A DNA stretch of 64,000 bases from JBIOHP01 sp044449065 (GTDB taxonomy: Bacteria > Bacteroidota > Ignavibacteria > UBA10030 > SZUA-254), in contig JBIOHP010000024.1 of the NCBI GenBank assembly GCA_044449065.1, forward strand, positions 1 to 64,000. Direction: 5' to 3'. The notes beneath the pieces were generated by a model that worked only from the letters and a program-made list of their open reading frames with translations, was not told where the DNA came from and did not search any database. Position numbers and translations under genes: made by a program. This document shows, piece after piece, positions 1 to 8,128 of the stretch; position 1 is the first letter of the stretch; the number at the start of each line of letters is the position of its first letter.

Positions 1-2
1 AA

Positions 3-303
3 TTGCTCGAAGTGTTTGGTGGGGGTTCAAACGAAACAAAATCAAAACTGGTCATCCTTCGCGATCAGTCAATTCCACTAAAATAAATCTTTACAATGAA
101 TATTTATTCACGAAACCTACATTTTTCAACAACCTGCTAGAGAGCTTGATTGGTTGAAGTTGAAGATAAAAGAAATATACCCATCAAGATGTGTTGTTGC
201 ACATAGCAATCCTTTGTCCCCACAAGACATAAAACGAATTCAAGTAATTTGCCATGACTGGCAACACCAACTTCCACTGCTTAAAAATAAGTTAAACACA
301 TAA
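3..303 (+). pseudogene. Gene fragments at the left window edge
   Basis: An open frame entering from the left edge stops at 84-86. A second open stretch (100-303, about 67 codons, no ATG, GTG or TTG near its start) follows in another frame and ends at TAA 301-303. The second stretch has protein-like composition with charged and hydrophobic residues alternating. This may be the 3' end of a gene broken by a frameshift, or unrelated chance frames. The product is not recognised. Confidence 0.25.
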
Positions 304-328
304 TCATAAAAGTTAAAAGGAAATTTAT

Positions 329-538
329 ATGAAAAATGGAAAAAAAGATAAGAGCGGCTTACCTAGCCTAGCCCTTGTATTTGGATATATTGCCATTAAG
401 GAATTGCAACGTAAAGAAGATCGTGTAAAGGTTTTAAGTCGATTAGGGTACGGAAATCAGGAAATAGCTACTATATGTGGGATCCCAGTTTCTTCTGTGG
501 CCGTTTTTAAGCACTTGAGCAAGAATAAGAAAGGATAA
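329..538 (+). CDS. Small helix-turn-helix protein, copy 1
   Basis: A 69-residue basic protein. Residues about 31-60 read as a helix-turn-helix of the sigma-70 region 4/resolvase kind: a helix ending in SRLGYG, then NQEIATICGIPVSSVAVF. It has no other domain. The ATG at 329 follows an AAAAGGAAA ribosome binding site. It lies 6 bp before a second protein of the same size and fold, and that one overlaps a HEPN-type gene, so the three form one transcription unit. The likely role is DNA or RNA binding within this cassette, perhaps autoregulation or antitoxin-like control (inference). The region is AT-rich compared with the core genes to the right. Confidence 0.7.
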   Translation: MKNGKKDKSGLPSLALVFGYIAIKELQRKEDRVKVLSRLGYGNQEIATICGIPVSSVAVFKHLSKNKKG

Positions 539-544
539 ACAAAC

Positions 545-763
545 ATGAGCGCGAATAATGATAAAGGTTATGATACTTTGAAGTTAATGTTGGGATATCT
601 GTGTGTTGCAACAGAGATTGAATCGAGTCTTCCAAGAAAAGTAGAAATTCTTGATAGATTTGGATTGACAGATAAAGACATAGCTAAAATATGTAGTTGT
701 AGCACGCCATCAATTGCTAATGCACGGCTGAGCCTAAGAAAGAAGAAAGCTAAAATTGGTTAA
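545..763 (+). CDS. Small helix-turn-helix protein, copy 2
   Basis: A 72-residue protein resembling the preceding gene in layout: an N-terminal hydrophobic helix (LKLMLGYLCVATEI), a short helix ending RFGLT, then an HTH reading DKDIAKICSCSTPSIANARL (about 43-62) and a lysine-rich tail. The shared pattern (D/N-x-[ED]-I-A-x-I-C-x near the same position) suggests tandem duplication followed by divergence. Its stop (761-763) lies inside the next gene, which begins at TTG 756 in another frame, so translation of the third protein is probably coupled to this one. Confidence 0.7.
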   Translation: MSANNDKGYDTLKLMLGYLCVATEIESSLPRKVEILDRFGLTDKDIAKICSCSTPSIANARLSLRKKKAKIG

Positions 764-1274
764 AAAGAAGAAAAAATACGTTTCTACACGGAAGGTTTTA
801 AAAATTCCTCCGGAATACTTCGAAGCGATTTCATACGGATCTGAAATATTTCCGATACTTTACCAATTTGAGAATGGTTTGAGATTGGCGACACATAAAC
901 ATTTAACAACTTGTTATGGATCGAACTGGTGGGAAGAGAAGTTAAGGACAGAACTATCCACAATTTATGAATATGTTGAGAATCAAAAAAATAGAAAGAG
1001 CTATATGCCCTGGCTTGGGGATTCTTCTGTAACCACTCCTCTCCCAATCCATTCAATAACATTAGGACAGATAGAGGAAGTTATAAAAAAATATAAATCG
1101 GAGTGCATTCCGACATTGTTTCCCACGATCGAGTTTTTTTTAGGTCACATGGAAATAATAAAGAGAGTACGAAATCTATTTTCACATATGTATCCATGTA
1201 TATCTAAACATGATATTGTTGTCGCAAAGCGGGAAATTAAAACCCTTTGCGATCACCTCGCTACTAAAATTTAA
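756..1274 (+). CDS. HEPN-type protein, putative ribonuclease of a small cassette
   Basis: A 172-residue, lysine-rich protein, probably starting at TTG 756 (Val follows, then a poly-Lys stretch) and overlapping the upstream HTH gene by 8 bp. Two features suggest the HEPN superfamily. Residues about 39-66 carry an E-x-LR...YGxxWWE pattern like Swt1-type HEPN proteins. Residues 139-144 read RNLFSH, an Rx4H motif with a polar residue after Arg, the usual HEPN catalytic signature. HEPN proteins are often RNases in toxin-antitoxin or abortive-infection systems. That role here is inference from the motif and the coupled HTH partners. No transmembrane segment or second domain is visible. Confidence 0.6.
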   Translation: MVKKKKKYVSTRKVLKIPPEYFEAISYGSEIFPILYQFENGLRLATHKHLTTCYGSNWWEEKLRTELSTIYEYVENQKNRKSYMPWLGDSSVTTPLPIHSITLGQIEEVIKKYKSECIPTLFPTIEFFLGHMEIIKRVRNLFSHMYPCISKHDIVVAKREIKTLCDHLATKI

Positions 1275-1489
1275 AATATTAGACCTCCTGGTGAATCCTC
1301 GGGTTTCTAACTGAAACTGTTTTATCTGTATTGTCTTTTTTTTAACACCTTCTTACATTGATGGGACCGGCTAGAAATGCTATCTAAATCATAACAAGTG
1401 AGTTATAGCACACAGTGTTGAACGAAATTTATTTCGTTTGACAAAGGTAAATTGAAATGAATAACCTGAACGAGATAAATCTCGTTCAA
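1275..1489. other. Convergent intergenic spacer with two palindromic repeats
   Basis: The spacer between the HEPN gene (plus) and mqnC (minus) is AT-rich and without a convincing gene. It holds two copies of a short palindrome listed separately, one of them directly abutting the mqnC stop codon. It probably serves as the 3' region for both transcripts. Confidence 0.6.
1417..1442. repeat. Palindromic repeat, ATTTAT-centred family
   Basis: GAACGAAAT and its complement are separated by TT, extended outward with imperfect pairing (GTT against GAC). The core matches the copies at 1468 and 54058. Confidence 0.75.
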
Positions 1490-1490
1490 C
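1466..1490. repeat. Palindromic repeat abutting the mqnC stop
   Basis: A perfect 9-2-9 palindrome at 1468-1487 (GAACGAGAT / ATCTCGTTC). It lies immediately downstream of the mqnC TAG (1490-1492, minus strand), so it is the first structure in the mqnC 3' untranslated region. There is no strong T-run after it. Compared with the copy at 54058 it differs by a paired A-to-G and T-to-C change that keeps the stem intact. Confidence 0.75.
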
Positions 1491-2584
1491 TACGCCGCTT
1501 CGGCTTCCTTGTGTACCTGTATGATATCGTAAAGCGTGGTGCGCTGGGCGGCGGTGAATCCGCTTTCTTTAATCAGATTAATCACTTCTTCCGTATTTGT
1601 TTTGTTCACAAAATTCGCCGCGGCATGGACATTCTCTTCAAACAGCGTCCCGCCAAAATCATCCGCGCCGAAATGGAGCGCAATTTGTCCCGTCTTTTTT
1701 CCCTCCGAGAACCACGACGCCTGCACGTGATCGAAGTTATCGAGATAAATCCTGGAGAACGCGATGATCTGCAAGTATCTCATCGGCGTGGCGTAATGCG
1801 GGATGATTTTTTCCAGCGGGGTGTTGCCCGGCTTGAAGCTCCACGGCACGAACGCCGTGAACCCGCGGGTTTCATCCTGCAATTTTCGTATCTGCTCAAG
1901 GTGCTCAACAATATCCTCGTCGTTTTCAAGATGACCGTACATCATCGTCGCGGTGGATTTGTAGCCGATCTTGTGGGCTTCGCGCATCACGTCAAGCCAA
2001 TCGGCGGAGGTGCCTTTCAGGCGGCTGATCTTCTGCTTCACCCTATCGGATAAAATTTCCGCGCCGCCGCCCGGCAAGCTTCTCATCCCCGCGTCCCATA
2101 ACCGCTGCAACACCTGCGAAACGGAGAAACCGGAGACTTTCGCCATGCCGATAATTTCCGATGTCGAAAAGAAATGCGGCATAAGCTGCGGGACTTCCTT
2201 CACCGTCCGCGCCACCAGCTCTATATAATACTCGAACGGCAGCGATGGGTTAACCCCGCCCTGGAGCAGCACCGTGGTAACGCCTTGCGCAGCGGCTTGT
2301 TTGAAATTCTGAATCATCTGATCGACCGTGTAGGTATACTCGCCCTCGTCGCCGGGATGGCGGTAGAACGCGCAAAAAATACAATCGACGTTGCAGATAT
2401 TGGAGTAATTCGGATTCGTATCGATCACGTAGGTAACATACGGCTTGGGATTTTTCTCAAACCGGATTGCGTTTGCCGCTTCGCCGAGATCGAGGAGGCG
2501 CGCGTTCTTCAGCAGCAGCAGCCCTTGTTCGGGAGTTACTCTTTTTCCAATATGGATACCATCAAATATTTCGGATACTGTCAT
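1490..2584 (-). CDS. mqnC: Cyclic dehypoxanthinyl futalosine synthase (MqnC)
   Basis: A 364-residue radical SAM enzyme of the futalosine route to menaquinone; it cyclises dehypoxanthine futalosine. The iron-sulphur ligands are C64, C68 and C71 in CNVDCIFC. The family block LQGGVNPSLPFEYY follows, then LPGGGAEILS and a C-terminal FGADDFGGT stretch, all typical of MqnC/MqnE-type proteins. Length matches the family. The start at 2584 gives an N-terminus beginning with the usual short helix before the RxTPEQG segment. It is the last gene of the minus-strand mqn cluster, 213 bp after the mqnE-mqnA fusion, so it may have its own promoter or be read through. Confidence 0.92.
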   Translation of the reverse strand: MTVSEIFDGIHIGKRVTPEQGLLLLKNARLLDLGEAANAIRFEKNPKPYVTYVIDTNPNYSNICNVDCIFCAFYRHPGDEGEYTYTVDQMIQNFKQAAAQGVTTVLLQGGVNPSLPFEYYIELVARTVKEVPQLMPHFFSTSEIIGMAKVSGFSVSQVLQRLWDAGMRSLPGGGAEILSDRVKQKISRLKGTSADWLDVMREAHKIGYKSTATMMYGHLENDEDIVEHLEQIRKLQDETRGFTAFVPWSFKPGNTPLEKIIPHYATPMRYLQIIAFSRIYLDNFDHVQASWFSEGKKTGQIALHFGADDFGGTLFEENVHAAANFVNKTNTEEVINLIKESGFTAAQRTTLYDIIQVHKEAEAA

Positions 2585-2797
2585 TGAATACTCTATATAA
2601 TTACTTATCGGTGAATCAGGTGTTTAACGATGTTTTGAAAAAATGATCTATATATAAAGTGAGTCACCCTGAACTTGTTTCAGGGTCTGAATGTAAATAG
2701 ATTCCGATCCCGATTACTTCGGGACGGAATGACTCGACGATGGGGAAGAAGTTCTTCTTAGACGCCCCCGACTCGAATTTGGTATTGCAACATCCCG
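2585..2797. repeat. Intergenic hairpins between mqnEA and mqnC
   Basis: Two short inverted repeats are seen: CCCTGAA/TTTCAGGG at 2667-2685 and TCCCGA/TTCGGGA at 2708-2724. They look like dispersed extragenic palindromes rather than a classical terminator, since no T-run follows on the minus strand. No gene is visible. Confidence 0.5.
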
Positions 2798-4663
2798 TTA
2801 CAGGTTAACCGGCTCTAACTCGCTCACGAGGTGTTTGAATTCCGCAATCGCGGCTTTCTCCCGCTCGCCAAGATGGTAGCTGAATCCTTCAAGATATTCC
2901 GTCGCTTCCTGGCGCGTAAATCCTATCGACTTGCCGTGGAGGATGGAAATATTTCCCAGCGCTTCCTCGGATAGTTCAAGTGAGCGCGTCAGCGATGCGA
3001 CAAGTTCTTTCTGGACTTCGGGCTTCAACGATTTTCTCACAGCCCAGACTGCAAAGACGAAGGGGAGTTTTTTCCAATCGTACCACTCGGTGGCGAGGTC
3101 GTACACAAGCTCGAATCCTTCCAAACCGGATTTGTTTTTCTTGAGCGCGAGATCGCCGATGAGAAGCACCGCGTCGAATTGACCGTACGCATTTACCCCC
3201 GGCGTCATGCGGACAAGGTTCGCCTTCACCTGGTATTTTTTCTCGAGCAAAACTTGCAATAATCGCACGGAAGTGGCGGTTTCATCGGTCACGCCGATGG
3301 TTTTATCGTTAAGGTCGCCCCAGCCGTGATTCGAAAATAACATGACGCTTTTCACCTGGTCGCGCGTGGCGATGCCGAAATTCAGCATCTCAAGATTGTG
3401 TTCCTCACGGAAATAATCCATCAGGGAAAACGGGCCGGCAATAAGCTGTCCTTTTTCTTCCAGCATACCCATTCTTCGCGGGGTAACCGGAAGAATTTTA
3501 AATTGGTTCTGTTCAAAAAAGTAGTAGAACGGGACTGAGTTGAGATACGGAATTTTACCGATGACGTTATCCGTGTGGATATCGATCGGGTTGTAGTACA
3601 CATCGCGCTCGACGGGGATTTTACCCGCGTCGCGGATAATTTTGATAAGCTTGTTCTTCTCCATCTGCATGGGAGTGACGGCGCCTGCGTCGTGGGCAAT
3701 GCGTTCACCGCCGATGGTGCCGTCCATATCATCCGCGCCAAAGTTTAACGCGATCGATGCTACCTCTTCGGTCAGCATGACCCAGTACGCTTTAATGTGC
3801 GGGAAGTTATCGAGCATGAGCCGCGAGATGGCGATTGTTTTCAGATCGTCGATGGCGGACGTAAAATGCGAGCGCGCTTTGATTCCCGTCTCGCCGGGTT
3901 GAAACGCGAGCGGTATGAACGAAAGAAATCCTCCCGTCTCATCCTGCAGTTCGCGCAGCTTCAGCATGTGCTGCACGCGTTCTTTGAATGTTTCAATGTG
4001 ACCATAGAGGAGCGTGGCGTTGCTGGGGATTCCCATTTTGTGGGCGGTTCGATGGACTTCCAGCCAGCCCTTCGCGCCGATTTTTTGATTGAAGAGAAGT
4101 TTGCGTACCCGTTCGGAAAAAACTTCCGCGCCGCCGCCGGGCATCGTCCGGAGACCGGCTTCTTTCAATTGCCGCAATACTTCTTCCACCGGCATTTTGA
4201 ATTTCTTGCTGAAAAAATCTATCTCAACGGCGGTGAACGCCTTCACATCGATATTCGGAAAACGATTTTTTATTTCCCGCACCATGCCGATATAATATTC
4301 CCATCCGAGGTGAGCCGGCATCCCGCCGGTGATGTGGACTTCGCGGATATCGGGACTGAGTTTGGCGAGGACGTCGTCGAGGGAAAGGTCGTACGCTTTT
4401 TCATCGCCGGGTTTCGCGGCGAAATCGCAGAACTTGCACGTGAGGATGCAGACGTTCGTCGGCTCAATTTTCTGGTTGACGACAAAGTACACCGCGTCGC
4501 CGTTCTTCTGATGCTGGACGTAATCCGCCATCTTGCCAACGGAGATGAGGTCGGTTGTTTCATACATCAACACGCCGTCGTCAACGTTGAGGCGCTGCCC
4601 GGTTTGAATTTTTTCCCAAATGGGAATTAACAGCTCGTCTTTAAAAATTATAGGACTGTACAT
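2798..4663 (-). CDS. mqnE-mqnA: Fused aminofutalosine synthase (MqnE) - chorismate dehydratase (MqnA)
   Basis: A 621-residue two-domain protein. Residues 1 to about 362 are MqnE, a radical SAM enzyme (C72, C76, C79 in CILTCKFC; MPGGGAEVFSERV near 174-186; FGADDMDGT near 308-316) that makes aminofutalosine. Residues about 367-621 are MqnA, the periplasmic-binding-protein-like dehydratase that turns chorismate into 3-enolpyruvyl benzoate, starting IGKIPYLNSVPF. The product of the MqnA half is the substrate of the MqnE half, so the fusion joins consecutive steps. The frame also extends upstream to 4759, into mqnL, but ATG 4663 matches the family start and leaves a 46-bp gap after mqnL. No frameshift is visible at the junction. 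Confidence 0.88.
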   Translation of the reverse strand: MYSPIIFKDELLIPIWEKIQTGQRLNVDDGVLMYETTDLISVGKMADYVQHQKNGDAVYFVVNQKIEPTNVCILTCKFCDFAAKPGDEKAYDLSLDDVLAKLSPDIREVHITGGMPAHLGWEYYIGMVREIKNRFPNIDVKAFTAVEIDFFSKKFKMPVEEVLRQLKEAGLRTMPGGGAEVFSERVRKLLFNQKIGAKGWLEVHRTAHKMGIPSNATLLYGHIETFKERVQHMLKLRELQDETGGFLSFIPLAFQPGETGIKARSHFTSAIDDLKTIAISRLMLDNFPHIKAYWVMLTEEVASIALNFGADDMDGTIGGERIAHDAGAVTPMQMEKNKLIKIIRDAGKIPVERDVYYNPIDIHTDNVIGKIPYLNSVPFYYFFEQNQFKILPVTPRRMGMLEEKGQLIAGPFSLMDYFREEHNLEMLNFGIATRDQVKSVMLFSNHGWGDLNDKTIGVTDETATSVRLLQVLLEKKYQVKANLVRMTPGVNAYGQFDAVLLIGDLALKKNKSGLEGFELVYDLATEWYDWKKLPFVFAVWAVRKSLKPEVQKELVASLTRSLELSEEALGNISILHGKSIGFTRQEATEYLEGFSYHLGEREKAAIAEFKHLVSELEPVNL

Positions 4664-4709
4664 ACTTACAATTACAACTCGCTCTTTCTTGTGTAAATTC
4701 CTTGTTGAA

Positions 4710-6467
4710 TTATTTCCAAATCTTCCCCCACTTTTCATCCACCCGTTTGAGGATTTCATCGGGGAGAACGAGGGGTTCGGGATAGCCCGGCTTCCATGTC
4801 GCGTCGATTCCCATGATCCCTTGATAGACCGGGGATATGCCGGTCAGGTGAGAATCGGTGAAAACGACGTCGCGTTCGCAATCGAACCGGGTAAAGACAC
4901 CCCAAATATACTTCTCTTTGTCATAAATATCCACATCGTCGGTGACTGCCGCCACAATCGGCAATCCCTTTAAACTGGGCTCTTTCACAGTTTTTTCTAT
5001 GATCTCACGACCGCCGGAAGATACTTTCAGCAGCAACAATGTATCATCGACAAGATTTGCATCCAGAATCCGCGGATCGGAATTTTTTAGCGACTGCGTA
5101 ACGGCTTTGAGATTTGCTGGAGTGAATTCCCGGCTCCGGTTTTTTCTCGTGGCGTCGATAATCATTTTGCTGCCGAGGTTCATCTTGTAACTGGTGAAGT
5201 CGAGCGTATCGAGCGGAACCTTCGGTATCATGATAAAATCGTAATGGGGATCGAAATGTTCTCTCACTTCTTTCAGGACTGCGCGCCAGTCGCGCACGTC
5301 CACTCCTGCGGAGACGGTGATCATGCACTTTGTAAGCGACAACTGATCGGTGCCCATCAAACCGAGCGCGGCTTTGATCGCTTCCTTCTGGTACCTCTGC
5401 TCGATCGCGACGACGAGCAAATTATGAAAGCCCGCCTCGTAGTACGCCCAGACATGCTCGACCTCTTTGTGAATCAGTTTTACCAGCGGACCGAGCATCT
5501 GCTGTGTCGCATCGCCTAAAAATTTATCCTCCATCGGGGGCTTGCCTACCACTATTGCCGGATAGATGGGATCGCGCCGGTGTGTAATTTGCTTAATGTG
5601 AAACACCGGGAACTCCGAAGCGGCAGAATAATGCCCGAAGTGATCGCCGAACGGTCCCTCCATGCGACGCTCGTTCGCAGGCACAACGCCTTCGAGAATA
5701 AACTCGGCGTCTGCGGGGACATTCATAGAAACAGATTTTCCTTTGGTGAATTCGACCCGTTTATTTTTGAGGAATCCCGCAAACATCGCCTCGTCCATTC
5801 CCTCCGGCAGCGCAGCGACGGTGGCAAAGAGGAGAGCCGGGTCGGTGCCTAGCGCGACGGCAAGCTCCATATCCCTGTTGAGTTTTTCATACTGGAAGAA
5901 ATGGAAACCGCCGCCTTTCTGAATCTGCCAGTGCATACCTGTCGTCGATTTATCGAACACGTGCATCCGGTAAATGCCGATATTCCGTTTTCCGGTCGCG
6001 TGATCATACGTGCACACCTGGCCGTAGGTGATGAATCGCCCGCCGTCCTTGGGCCAGCATGTTTGGATCGGCAGAGCGTCAAGATTCGTCGGCGCGAGAA
6101 CTTCCTGCGCAGTTGCAGATGAGACAATTTTTGGACGGGAATTCGCGAACCGCTTCAGGATGGATTTGTGTTCGAGAAGTACTTTAAATTTTGGAGGAAA
6201 AACCCGGTCGAGAAAATGGATTAATTCTTTCCCGATTTCATCGGGATGCCTGCCGAGCGCAAGCTCGATTCTCTTCGCGCTTGAAAAATGGTTGATGACC
6301 GCCGGGAAGTTTGAACCTTTCGGGTGTTTAATAAGGAGAGCCGGTTTACCTTCGCTTTGCGCGCGAATGGCAATTGCGGTAAGCTCTAACGCCGGATCGA
6401 TCTCAACGTCGGTGGCGTGAAGTTCCCCGTTCCGCTGGAGGATATGAAGATATTCGCGCAGCGCCAC
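4710..6467 (-). CDS. mqnL: UbiD-family menaquinone decarboxylase (MqnL)
   Basis: A 585-residue UbiD-family decarboxylase using prenylated FMN, predicted to remove the carboxylate from the prenylated naphthoate ring late in the futalosine pathway. Family hallmarks include R167 in NIGIYRMHV and E270/D275 in MEGPFGDHFGHY, matching the conserved Arg-Glu-acid active-site set, and the KDGGRFITYG segment near 140-149. Length fits the large UbiD-like paralogs. It starts 5 bp after the mqnM stop. The pairing with a UbiX-like and a UbiA-like gene is what marks it as MqnL rather than an unrelated UbiD homologue. Confidence 0.87.
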   Translation of the reverse strand: MALREYLHILQRNGELHATDVEIDPALELTAIAIRAQSEGKPALLIKHPKGSNFPAVINHFSSAKRIELALGRHPDEIGKELIHFLDRVFPPKFKVLLEHKSILKRFANSRPKIVSSATAQEVLAPTNLDALPIQTCWPKDGGRFITYGQVCTYDHATGKRNIGIYRMHVFDKSTTGMHWQIQKGGGFHFFQYEKLNRDMELAVALGTDPALLFATVAALPEGMDEAMFAGFLKNKRVEFTKGKSVSMNVPADAEFILEGVVPANERRMEGPFGDHFGHYSAASEFPVFHIKQITHRRDPIYPAIVVGKPPMEDKFLGDATQQMLGPLVKLIHKEVEHVWAYYEAGFHNLLVVAIEQRYQKEAIKAALGLMGTDQLSLTKCMITVSAGVDVRDWRAVLKEVREHFDPHYDFIMIPKVPLDTLDFTSYKMNLGSKMIIDATRKNRSREFTPANLKAVTQSLKNSDPRILDANLVDDTLLLLKVSSGGREIIEKTVKEPSLKGLPIVAAVTDDVDIYDKEKYIWGVFTRFDCERDVVFTDSHLTGISPVYQGIMGIDATWKPGYPEPLVLPDEILKRVDEKWGKIWK

Positions 6468-6472
6468 ACGCG

Positions 6473-7024
6473 TTATTCCAGTTCTTCCGCGCGCCAGCCG
6501 CGCTGTTCGCGGACGCCAAGCACACCGAGAAGTTTATCGACAAATCCGCCGATATATTCATCGACTGTTTTGGGGACAAAATACAATGGAGGCGAGATCG
6601 GCATGATGATTGCCCCATACGAGGATAATTTGGCGCATTGTTCGAGAGTCAGGGTCGACATGGGCGTTTCGCGGACGCACAGAACAAGTTTATACCGCTC
6701 CTTCAACGCGACCTGCGCGGTTCTCGTGATGAGAGAATCTCCGATTCCCGATGCAATCTTTCCCAGCGTGGAGGTTGAACACGGCAGAATAACATACGCG
6801 TCGAATGTGTTTGAGCCGGAAGCGAGCGGCGCCGAAAGATCGTCGTTGGGAAACGATCGTTTGATATAGGGCTGAAGATCTTTTTCGGCGAGGTTCATCT
6901 CGTCCTTGAGGAGCGCTTTCCCCCATTTGCTGACGATGAGAAATTTATCGCCGGGGCAGCGTTTCAAAAAATCGACCGCGTACGCCGCGCCGGATGATCC
7001 GGTGATGCCGAGAACAATTTTCAC
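6473..7024 (-). CDS. mqnM: UbiX-like flavin prenyltransferase (MqnM)
   Basis: A 183-residue UbiX-family flavoprotein that prenylates FMN to supply the cofactor of the neighbouring UbiD-like decarboxylase. The N-terminal GITGSSGAAYA (residues 6-16) is the nucleotide-binding loop, CSTSTLGKIASGIGDSLITR is the central family block, and ETPMSTLTLEQ is the conserved late motif. It overlaps mqnP by 4 bp (7021-7024), so the two are translationally coupled, and mqnL begins 5 bp after its end. Confidence 0.9.
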   Translation of the reverse strand: MKIVLGITGSSGAAYAVDFLKRCPGDKFLIVSKWGKALLKDEMNLAEKDLQPYIKRSFPNDDLSAPLASGSNTFDAYVILPCSTSTLGKIASGIGDSLITRTAQVALKERYKLVLCVRETPMSTLTLEQCAKLSSYGAIIMPISPPLYFVPKTVDEYIGGFVDKLLGVLGVREQRGWRAEELE

Positions 7025-7854
7025 TGAAGCAGCGCTCCGGTGACGATCATCGCGAAGACGATGAAACCCAATCCCGCGTTGATGCGGAAGAACGCCAGCT
7101 CGACGTTATACGCCTTGCGTTGTTCGAGCCATAATAATATTCCTGTCAGAACTAAGAAGGGCGCCGCATAGAATGTCCTGATCGTTGTGACAAACAGCAG
7201 CGCAAGACACGCGAACGCAATCAAATGAAAAATCGCCGACCAGATAAGCGCTTTATGCTTTCCGAACCGCGAGACGAACGAATAAAGCGATTCCCGTTTA
7301 TCGAACTCCTCGTCAAGCGTGGCGTAGATGATATCGAAACCGGTGCCCCAGAAAATGGTGAAGAGGCAGAGGAGCACCGCCGGCATAATATTATTGAACG
7401 AAGGCGAGGCGGCAAACCAACCCCCGAGGGGCGCCATGGACATGCCCAGCCCGACGCCGAAATGCGCCAGCGCGGTAAAGCGCTTCATGTACGGGTACAC
7501 GACGAATATGATAAGCGGGATGGGAGAGATGATAAAACAGAACGACGAGATGAGAATCGCGGACCCGAAATACAGCACGGTGCCGGCGATGAGCACGCCG
7601 TAGCCCTGGCGGACGGTCATCCTGCCGCTTGGCAATTCGCGTATTGCCGTGCGGGGGTTGCGCCTGTCGATATCGCGGTCGATGATGCGGTTCAGCGCAA
7701 ACGCGGCTGTCCGCGCCCCGACGGCGGAAAAGAACACCAAAAAGATAAGCCGTACCGATGGCGCGGTATGCGAGCCCAGCAGCAAGCCGCTGTAAATGAG
7801 CGGCAGCGTGAACAACGTATGCTCGATCTTGACGAAGTTAAAGAATTTTTTCAA
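7021..7854 (-). CDS. mqnP: UbiA-family prenyltransferase (MqnP)
   Basis: A 277-residue integral membrane prenyltransferase of the UbiA superfamily, predicted to attach the polyprenyl chain to the naphthoate precursor. The first aspartate motif is N55-x3-D59-x3-D63 in NRIIDRDID, followed by the family's R-x-PSG block. The second acidic motif lies in YATLDEEFDKRE. Several hydrophobic helices fill the rest. The start is TTG at 7854: upstream in frame there is no ATG or GTG before a stop, and the MKKFFNFVKIEHTLFTLP N-terminus is typical. It is the first gene of the mqn operon. Confidence 0.88.
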   Translation of the reverse strand: MKKFFNFVKIEHTLFTLPLIYSGLLLGSHTAPSVRLIFLVFFSAVGARTAAFALNRIIDRDIDRRNPRTAIRELPSGRMTVRQGYGVLIAGTVLYFGSAILISSFCFIISPIPLIIFVVYPYMKRFTALAHFGVGLGMSMAPLGGWFAASPSFNNIMPAVLLCLFTIFWGTGFDIIYATLDEEFDKRESLYSFVSRFGKHKALIWSAIFHLIAFACLALLFVTTIRTFYAAPFLVLTGILLWLEQRKAYNVELAFFRINAGLGFIVFAMIVTGALLQ

Positions 7855-7898
7855 GTATGATGCGCTTTTTTGGAATCTGGATTGATAAAATCACTCAA

Positions 7899-7927
7899 AA
7901 TATACCCAAAATATGGACTTGAAGCAA
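7899..7927 (-). promoter_or_regulatory. Promoter of the mqn operon
   Basis: On the minus strand a TTGCTT hexamer (7922-7927) is separated by exactly 17 bp from TATATT (7899-7904). Transcription would begin near 7892, leaving a leader of about 38 nt before the TTG start of mqnP. It matches the spacing of the other putative promoters in this window. Confidence 0.5.
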
Positions 7928-8128
7928 GGTGGGAACTTGGATTACAGCGAGGGAGAGAAATTTTGGTTTTGGGCAACCCGTGCCACAGCCTAATTTTTCC
8001 ACATATATTTTTGTCGCACACCCCACGAAGTTCTATCAATAGACATTGCTCTCGAAATTGCTTACATTTTTAGTTAATTAATTCAGCTGTAATGTTTCCT
8101 GATACTATTTGGACTGGATGCATTCGAC

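Noticed and set aside
20..40. GGTTCAAAC resembling a tRNA T-loop
   Set aside because: The flanking bases cannot form the T-stem (GGGGG opposite GAAAC) and there is no acceptor or anticodon arm nearby.
1457..2587. Plus-strand open frames opposite mqnC
   Set aside because: They overlap the full mqnC gene and have no family features; the frame at 1457 begins within the intergenic repeat region.
3797..4630. Long plus-strand open frame (277 codons) over the mqnE half
   Set aside because: It is an antisense shadow of a strongly conserved radical SAM gene; composition and lack of motifs argue against coding.
4664..4759. N-terminal extension of MqnE-MqnA to 4759
   Set aside because: The extra 32 residues overlap the end of mqnL and have no similarity to MqnE; ATG 4663 gives the expected N-terminus.
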